Shown here piece after piece: positions 56,648-64,000 of a stretch of 64,000 nucleotides of DNA (position 1 is the first letter of the stretch; each line of letters opens with the position of its first letter). The DNA lies in contig OZ021721.1 in assembly GCA_963978545.1 (NCBI GenBank), positions 39,605,348 to 39,669,347 of the forward strand, read 5' to 3'. The stretch is from Linyphia triangularis. Its lineage: Eukaryota; Arthropoda; Arachnida; Araneae; Linyphiidae. The notes under the pieces were generated by a model. That model worked only from the letters and a program-made list of their open reading frames with translations. It was not told the origin of the DNA and ran no database searches. The position numbers and the translations under genes were made by a program.

Positions 56648-59600
56648 AATTTTACAAGGTGGTAGAAATTTTTGGCACCTGTTTAGAATAGTTTGGTTTA
56701 TGTTCCAGCAAAATTTCATCGAATTTAGTAAATATTATATTTGGATAAATATAATTATCTGATTTAAGGATTAAAAATATAACTATTTTTTTTCTCCTGT
56801 TGTGGAAATGTTTCATCTCAGTGATTGTAAAATTTTAAGACAAATAACAAGAATTCCATCAAAAGAATAATTATAAAATCTTGAACCATTTTTATCATTG
56901 CATATCGTGCAATTCAATATGGCTACAATATGTGTTGGTACTGCATATTTTAATTTCGAGTGAAATTTTCAACAGTCATTTGAAATATTTCTCGAGGAAT
57001 GATATACTGGATTTCAGCTCCAACTACCTTACCTAATAGATCCGACATTTAACTTGTTCTCAGGACGGAAATCACAAATGTGTTTTGAATAAAAAGTTAG
57101 AGAGGAAAAACACGAAATTCTTCAGAAGATGCAATCTTCGTAGAATAAGGAAGAAAAAAGTACGAGTATCTTTAAAGAAATTCTTTTTTTAGCGTTAAAA
57201 AGTAAGTGGTATCCAGACCAAACCTCATTCTTCTAAGGCCATAGGGATGTGAAAGACCAGTGTAATGTAAGCATTCAATACATGGCACAGCAACTCAATG
57301 TTTATTTCAAAATAGATTTATAATGGTATTGAAAGTAATCAAAACTATTTCACATAATCCAAGCTATATAACTGTAATTCTAAGTCATAATTCCATCGAA
57401 GAATAATATCATACTAGTCTATAATCATTAACAAAAATCTAAGTTTAGAATTATGCATTGCTGACCTTTTTAATAAACTTTTACAAGTTAAATAATAAAA
57501 ACCACTGGAAAATTAGTTTACATAAATTATCTTTGTAAGACTGGTATAGTTCAAATCATTAACTTCTATATTAAAACTCTACTTTTAAAACTAATTACCT
57601 GTCAAACCATTGAACAAAATAATGCATGTGGAACGAAAAAATCCAATCTTGCGTCATTTCAATTTTATCAATTCGAAACTTGAATTTTGGAATTATTTTC
57701 CTTTGTCCTATGTAAATAGAAGAATAAAATTTAAGTTTGAAGAAGGTGGAATCTTGGCAGAAGAAACCTAGTGGAAGAAAAAAGAATCTTCAGACCGGGT
57801 GAACACAATTTTGTCCACTACTTACTACAACGTTGTAAAAGTTTATTTTATTTAATGAATTTACTACTTTGATAAAAATAGTACGCAAAAATATTTAAAT
57901 TTTTTTTAAATTAGCTTTTATCTGCCTTGGTACACGTGTAATCATGGACAAAATAAATCGCGTGTCTTTACCAACGAAATGCATTTTATGAACGATATAT
58001 AACAATAAAACTGTACTATTTATAAGTTAGCGCAGATATTGCACAAGTTTCTATTGTTTTGAAGCTTATGTAACAATATTACTGAAGTTTTTAATGTAGA
58101 TTGTGTAATTAACCCGCTACTTAATAAAGGTGATTATAAACTTCTTATGAAAATTTTTTGAATATCACATGGATTTCTAGAAAAGGGTATATATTTAAAA
58201 AATATTTGTGCTATGGAGATCATTTGAAGTTCTATTAGTTGAAAATAAACATTTTGAAACTTGTATTTAGTCACAAATGACATTTAGAAAAATCCGGCGC
58301 TTCATCCATATCTTAAAATCTGCTCTCAAGGTAAAGAATTCCTAGCAACATACACAAACATATCACATACTATACACAATCACAATACACATTCCTAGCA
58401 AAGGACTTATATTATTCTGCTTCTAAGACTTAGTGAGGTTCTTTCGATCTTGAAAAGTCTTTAAAGTGATACGGAAATGTAGCATTGGGAATAAGTATTA
58501 TTCAACACCAAATTGCTCTTAAATCAGATTTATGTTCCACAAAAAACCAACTCTATGTATGCATTAAATTGAAATGTGTTGTGTGTAAGCTTGAGATTAT
58601 GCATGCAAAGCCTGTTTTATTTAAAACGATACATCTTATTTACATATTCCTCTTTCAAAGCAGAAAGAGTCTTCGAATTATAGTATTCATGACTCCGAAT
58701 GAGTTATAGCGTTATTAAAAATGCGTTCCATGGCGGAGAAAGAAAATTACTGTTACGGCGACTTTTTTTTTATTGTTGAGTTACAATAATTTTGAGACAT
58801 GTTCTGCTTGCTTTGAGTTTTCAGAATCATTTTTTTATTTAGTTAAGTATATCAGTGTTTGGGATTAGTGTCTTTTCAAACGGCCATTTGTAGAAATTTC
58901 GATGCATGGGGCTCTGTAATATTATTGATCTCATAATTAAACTGCACGTATAATTTACTTTGATAATTTTAAATTTCATAGCTGACTAATTTTTATTTTT
59001 CCCATGATAGTTTATTCTAAAGTCTTAATCTTTTAATTTGAATTCGCTGGGTGATGTAGGAGCTTTTCTTTTGAATTCATTTATTTAATAAAACGCTACC
59101 GAAATTAAATTATCAGCTTGGGATATTATTAACGATGACTAATGAATTACAATGATTTAATCCTATTTTCTTTATTTTAGGTGATTTAAATTAGAGAAAG
59201 CGCTAGAAATGGTGTAAATTTAATTATAAAATTGAATTAGACGTTTTAAAAATCCTTTTTGTGATTTTGTTAAATAATTAAAATTCATAAAAGAATCACT
59301 CGCATCACAATTAACGAATTTCTATTTTCTAATGCTGAGTACAATTGCTATTGTTATAAACAATGATTATCTTTGAGAACAATTACTGTGCTGCTGTTAG
59401 AATACTAAAAACTGATTATAATTTCTCTTAAGAAATGAATTGTTACAGTGTATCTAAATAACAATTCTTATTTTCTTTTTAAATTTGTAGTTAATATGTA
59501 GGTATAGATTAATTCAGATGGTACACTAATTATCTTTTTATTTTTGATTGAAATCTTCATATTTTTCATAAAAAAAGTGCTCATAAGTTTATTTGCATTT

Positions 59601-59860
59601 CAGTAGAGAAAGGCGTTTTGAATAAAGTTTAGCTTACATTAAAAGCAAAGATATTACTTTTTTGTGAGAATTTTATTAAAATTATATTTATATTTCATAT
59701 TACGCATTCAAGCTATTTCATATTACGCGTCAAAGCAAGAGTTTCAAAGGATATTGGAATGATTTATTCAACCAAAAACAATTAAAAAAGTAAATTGATG
59801 AACAAAGCTCATTTGCATGTTTTAGATATTGGTTTTAGTACGTAGGGTTCATATTTATTT
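56648..59860. other. Long AT-rich stretch
   Basis: No supported gene, terminal repeats or SINE. A short plus-strand frame at 58485-58709 has chance-like composition. Confidence 0.5.
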
Positions 59861-59865
59861 ATTTT

Positions 59866-59932
59866 ATATAGTATAGTATAAGTATTAGTATTAGTATTAC
59901 TAATACTAATAGTATAGTTTAGTATAGTATAA
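59866..59932. repeat. TAGTA-type simple repeat with a perfect palindrome
   Basis: ATTAGTATTAGTA, one T, then its exact complement TACTAATACTAAT, flanked on both sides by TATAGTATAG repeats. It has cruciform potential. Confidence 0.85.
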
Positions 59933-59961
59933 TTTGACGTTGTTTATCTCTTGGTACCTGA

Positions 59962-60246
59962 TTGGTCTATTCAAACATAAAAGTTGCACTACATGAGATA
60001 TTTCGGAATGTTGAACAACTAGATACAGATCCTTCTTGGAACGGGACACTGATGGTTCTATGCAACATTACGGCTAACATAGGTTTATTATTGTTTCTAA
60101 ACTTATACATCACGCTAAGCCAGGAATTCATATACTCACGGGAATATCAGCGTAAGCTAAAATCTATTGCTGTTTCCTTTTTAGAAACCTACCTTCATCT
60201 TTCACTTGTCCTGATCTTTTTTAGAAATAAGACACCTTCGCAATAG
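59962..60246 (+). CDS. Weak ORF with hydrophobic segments, unrecognised
   Basis: Open for 94 codons only if it starts at a TTG; internal ATGs give a shorter product. It contains LCNITANIGLLLFLNLYI and a second hydrophobic patch, LHLSLVLIFF, that could be membrane helices. There is no splice or promoter evidence. It could be an exon or a chance frame. Confidence 0.15.
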   Translation: MVYSNIKVALHEIFRNVEQLDTDPSWNGTLMVLCNITANIGLLLFLNLYITLSQEFIYSREYQRKLKSIAVSFLETYLHLSLVLIFFRNKTPSQ

Positions 60247-60914
60247 ATAGTTTCTGCAAACATGCAGTCTCTTTTGGACCTTTAACTGGTAATCGTCCTA
60301 GTTTCCTGGTATTTTATGGTATGATCGTCTTGGATAAAATTAATATTACTTTAAAACGATTCGAGAAAGGAAAAATAAACAGAAAAAAACTATAGCGTAA
60401 GGCAAAGCTAAAATGAGATCAGAATCTGTTTGCTTAATTTTTTTTAAATGATTATATACATGTTTATAACAACATAATTATTAACTAGAGCTTATATAGA
60501 GGTTTGTAGAACTTTGTTAAAGTAAGCACTAAATATATCAGATAATCAATTATTTTATATATTATATTGCCGGTGAAACTTCTTTTCCAAGGTCCTGTTT
60601 TAAGATCATTATTCCTCAAAAATGTTATCCATTAAGTTAAACGTTATGTTTAAATAGTGTTATCGTATATGAAACAAATGGATGTTTAAAAAATTATCAC
60701 ATTTAAATATTATTTCTGGATGAAAATAGTCGTAAAGGAAACGTGACATCACTTTCTTATAGTAAGCTGGCATTAATATATTAATGGCCCAATATTAATG
60801 CATATTGTTTATTTGACCATGCTTTTTCTTATAAGAATTTAAAAAAAAAGAATGTTTGCAAAATTTTTCATATTGTTAATTTGGAGAGTGTTTGAAGATA
60901 GAGAAGAAACTCAT
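60247..60914. other. AT-rich spacer
   Basis: Nothing recognised. Confidence 0.5.
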
Positions 60915-62290
60915 GATGTACAGGTCCATAAATAAACTGACACTGTTCAGAGCAAAACATGTAGAAATCATTTGATCAACAAAAATGTGTTTGTACATTC
61001 TACTGTGATCAAGGGAAAATGATTTCTAGAAAATAAGTAGCAAAATAATTCTAACCATAAATATTTAATATTTCTTTACTAAAAAATGTGTCTGTTACGT
61101 AATGGTAATGTTATATTACGTACAAGTATGAAATTTTAAACGTAATTACTTCCCCCCCCCCCTGAAATTTAGTCAAACGATGCCAGAAAAACTTTTAAAA
61201 TTTGACCGTAATACAAATCTATGCAAGTCCATGTCTCTGTGACTCTATAGAAAGTGGCGTCTAATTCACGTAGAACTCTCAAATTTTAAACATAAGTAAT
61301 TTTAAACTTTTAATTTTGTTTTTCATAAGCAGAATGTTAACATTTTAATAATTTTTTTTAATTAATAACTGAAGTTGTAAAGTTTTTTTTTTTCAAACTA
61401 ACTTCCAATACTCGTAGACCTACGAAATTTTAAACATAACTAGTGAAGGACTTCTAATTTTACTCTTCACAAACAGAATGTTAAAATTTGATTGAATTCT
61501 TTAAATTAATTTTTCAAAATAATTCTTAAGTTTTTTTAGAAAGTGACTTCCAATGCGCGTTCAACCAATTAAAAAAACTTTTATCATGGCTTCTACTGAG
61601 CAGAGTTTTGTAAATCTGTTTCTCAAATTAAAGTTTTATTAAGAAAAAAAAAAAAAAGCAGTGTTGAAACTCGTGATGTCCCCAGTAGCACAAATCCACT
61701 GGCCCATAACGGCTCGACAGTGGTCAATTCCGATGAAGGTCATTGTAGACTAGCCGTTGCTACGGATCTTGGCCAATCTCGCCCAGTTCTTGGTAAAATA
61801 TACTGGAAGTTTTCAAATGTTGATGCAGAGTTTTAAAATTGAAATATAGTGTTATATTAAAGGACAGAGAGGGCGGGGGTAAAAAATATGTTTTTGCTGG
61901 TTTTGAAATCTTTATTTTCTAAAAAATCGTGTATTTTGGAACGATGCTCGAGATTTGGCATCGACTGACCAACCTTCCCAGGAGCCCTGTTTCCAATATT
62001 GTCCTATACCACTATGCCCCCTGGGGTATGGGATGAACATAAATAAACCGATGCTGTTTAGAGCAATGCCTGCATAAATCAATTGATCATCCTAAAAATT
62101 TGTTATATGTCATATTGAAATCACAGAAAAATAAATTGCTTTAAAGCAAATACATAAAATAATTAAACAAGCACATTTAAAAAAAAAAATAGTAACCAAT
62201 GAAAAATCATTCATAATGGCTTTTACCGAGCAGAATAGAACAGGGGTTTGAGAATCATTATTCTAAATTACAGTTTTAGATATTCAAAAA
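60915..62290 (+). repeat. Region of degenerate direct repeats
   Basis: Two pairs of related segments: ATAAATAAACTGACACTGTTCAG (60929, first 20 bases considered) with ATAAATAAACCGATGCTGTTT (62040), offset 1111 bp; and ATCATGGCTTCTACTGAGCAG (about 61583) with ATAATGGCTTTTACCGAGCAG (about 62213), each one base over a 20-mer window. Inside lies a shorter tandem repeat (61245-61575) and a GC-richer patch at 61677-61795 with no open frame. It could be an old duplicated transposon. Confidence 0.5.
61245..61575 (+). repeat. Tandem repeat, about 2.3 units, offset 144 bp
   Basis: Units share CACGTAGAACTCTC / CTCGTAGACCTACG, AAATTTTAAACATAA, and CATAAGCAGAATGTTAA / CACAAACAGAATGTTAA. A partial third unit starts GAAAGTGACTTCCAATGCGCG (one base trimmed when compared) near 61539. 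Confidence 0.7.
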
Positions 62291-62424
62291 TTTTGTTAAG
62301 AAGAATATAATTTTACGTAATGTAATAAGGCACAATTAAAATGTTCATATAATTTAACTATGCAAAAAATACACCAGAGTATCAAGCAATAGCATGCTTC
62401 CTAATTATAAACAATACATTTCAC

Positions 62425-62451
<27 letters not shown>
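62425..62451. repeat. Poly(A) run, 27 bp
   Basis: Twenty-seven uninterrupted A residues. No retroelement body is identified beside it. Confidence 0.95.
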
Positions 62452-62456
<5 letters not shown>

Positions 62457-62909
62457 TTAAACGTTATCAAAATACATTGGAATGCCCAATATTTTTATTT
62501 ACGTATGTAAGTAATTATCAAATTTGAACTAGTGTTACTTTAAAAAGTATCTTTAAGTCAAATCTGCACCTCTTGGTATTTAGCCTTTTATACTTTTCTT
62601 ACCGAAATTCAAATGTTCAAACATTCATAACAATAAACTGTTATAAAAAATTATTTTATTTTTTATTATTGAAGAAATAAACAATGAGATCATAAAGTTG
62701 GAAAACAATATTTATTCTGGTGACAAATGTTGAAAAAGTGTGCTAAATTTGAATGTCATAGGGATAAATTCGCTTACCTTCTCGCAAGGTGTATACTGAA
62801 TACATAAAAAGGTACAGTACTCAGTATCTACTAAAAGTCAAAGCTGTGTATATTTTCAGTTCACCTTCCATAATGTAGTTCCTTTCAACTCACGAAAGCC
62901 AGCGTTTCC

Positions 62910-63170
62910 ATGAAAGCGAACCAAGGCAAACCAATAAAAAGAACGCGGGAAATCACTAACGAACTTACCTATTCCAAACTACCTTGGTTGTGTTCAGAGA
63001 GCCTCTTTCGTAAGGCTGTTTTGGAAGTCTATGAGAAGAAACCGATCTTCTGTCTATGTAAAGTGACCGTACACTCATTTGTACTGGGAGTTTGGGGAGC
63101 GTCTACAAAATTTGAAGAATTCACGAAAGTGTGTTATCATCCTGTATATCCTTCTACGGTACATAATTGA
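62910..63170 (+). CDS. Candidate small ORF, 86 codons, unrecognised
   Basis: An ATG at 62910 opens 86 codons to a TGA, with GC above the local background. It reads MKANQGKPIKRTREITNELT and later SLFRKAVLEVYEKKPIFCLC and VWGASTKFEEFTKVCYHP. No family is recognised and no splice signals are obvious. A degraded copy of the same DNA follows 763 bp downstream (63840-63950) with the frame broken, so it may be part of a repeat rather than a host gene. Confidence 0.25.
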   Translation: MKANQGKPIKRTREITNELTYSKLPWLCSESLFRKAVLEVYEKKPIFCLCKVTVHSFVLGVWGASTKFEEFTKVCYHPVYPSTVHN

Positions 63171-63960
63171 AAAAGTGTCAATATCCAAATACGGTGAGTG
63201 AACTTTAGCCTATTACTTAATTCAGAATAATACAAATTTAAATAATTATATACTGTTTCATAGAGGGTTGGATACAAATACAATAACGACTACATCGTTT
63301 GTTTTTCAGAAAATAACTTGCACAGGGTTATTCCTAAAGTACTTTTCAACTTTTTAAATTAGAAACAATGTTTTGTATAACCTGGGAAGTAACGAATATC
63401 TAAACTAAAGTGACTAGGCTAAATATTTTTAGACAGCTTTCAGAACCCCTAGCAGCGATTTATGGAAGTTACAAAAATTAACTAAAAAACTAAAGGACAT
63501 CGGCAAAAAAGTCAAATTAGAAAAATGTTTACAATAAATGGCAAAACCAAGGGAAAAGTTTCATGAAGTTATCTGTAAAATTGGCGGAGATAGGTTAAAA
63601 TTATGGACTATTCGCGACTTGTAAAAGAGCTTGTCTTGATATTCTTGTTCGTTCTGATCTCCTGATCCTGTAAGCTGCTTAAAATATTTAGCATAGTCCT
63701 TTACTATAAGTTTAAGTTTCTTCCATGGTTGTATGAGACACGTTGTTTCAAATTTAAAGGGCTGAAAAGGATTTTAGGAATTATCTTACATAAGTTTGAT
63801 ATAGTGGCCTTGTAACAATATGTTAAAGGACCTAAGACTTATTTGAACTTTAGTTTGGGTAGCCTCTACAAAATGTGCAGCATTCACGAAAGCTCGTCAT
63901 GTTATATCCATCTACAGTTCCTGGTTAAAAAACATCCAATATCTAAAAAATTTTCGTGCT
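63075..63960 (+). repeat. Degenerate direct duplication, offset 763 bp
   Basis: TTTGGGGAGCGTCTACAAAA (63091) and TTTGGGTAGCCTCTACAAAA (63854) begin matching blocks that continue through ATTCACGAAAG, a CATCCTGTATATCC / ATATCCATCTACAG stretch, and a CAATATCCAAATA / CAATATCTAAAAA end. Upstream similarity (CTACCTTGGTTGTGT / CTTCCATGGTTGTAT) suggests the unit is several hundred bases long. Confidence 0.6.
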
Positions 63961-64000
63961 ATTTTGTCAACTACTCCTTCAAAGTAGCAAGATTTACGAT

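Noticed and set aside
1..64000. CRISPR arrays, riboswitches, operons or other prokaryotic features
   Set aside because: The sequence is eukaryotic in all respects (SINEs, LTR elements, splice-like signals), and no spaced short-repeat array with unique spacers is present.

Overview
This is AT-rich, gene-poor eukaryotic nuclear DNA, almost certainly from an arthropod. A chelicerate such as a spider is my best guess, based on the mix of transposable elements rather than on any diagnostic gene. There are no operons, no prokaryotic features and no complete host gene. Most of the window looks like intron or intergenic DNA that has been repeatedly invaded by transposons and locally duplicated.

Host coding evidence is thin. 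The two best candidates are single exons on the minus strand: a terminal exon at 590-876 and an internal exon at 15458-15628 that encodes a hydrophobic segment. Weaker candidates on the plus strand lie at 11098-11427, 42631-42771, 51101-51152 and 62910-63170.

Recognisable mobile DNA includes the following. (1) A Ty3/gypsy retrotransposon of the CsRn1 type (minus strand, 16446-21353) with one LTR, a tRNA-Trp-like primer site, an intact gag carrying the unusual C-H-C-C box, a candidate -1 frameshift heptamer, and a pol broken by frameshifts and one stop. (2) The 5' end of a BEL/Pao element (38260-39283). (3) Nine tRNA-derived SINEs in two related families; all five of family A and at least one of family B have clear target-site duplications. 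(4) Three non-autonomous hAT elements (5447-5833, 22566-23310, 26681-27209) with 8-bp duplications. (5) An IS630/Tc1-mariner-like DDE transposase remnant between long inverted repeats (55823-56647). (6) A decayed ORF at 3146-3641.

Large-scale structure is the most unusual part. A roughly 3.1-kb near-palindrome (46792-49867) has arms of about 1.5 kb around a short loop. A roughly 1.38-kb foldback element (26645-28023) contains a hAT element whose ends are packed with ATCGAT. One SINE ends in exactly 78 uninterrupted AACC units. A dispersed, partly tandem repeat family occupies 42.9-46.5 kb and recurs inverted at 11.8-12.3 kb. Several unrelated local duplications have offsets close to 175-185 bp.

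Nesting gives relative ages: SINE into tandem duplication (4.3 kb), SINE into dispersed repeat (12 kb), hAT into foldback element (26.7 kb), and hAT into an unclassified GC-richer block (5.4 kb).
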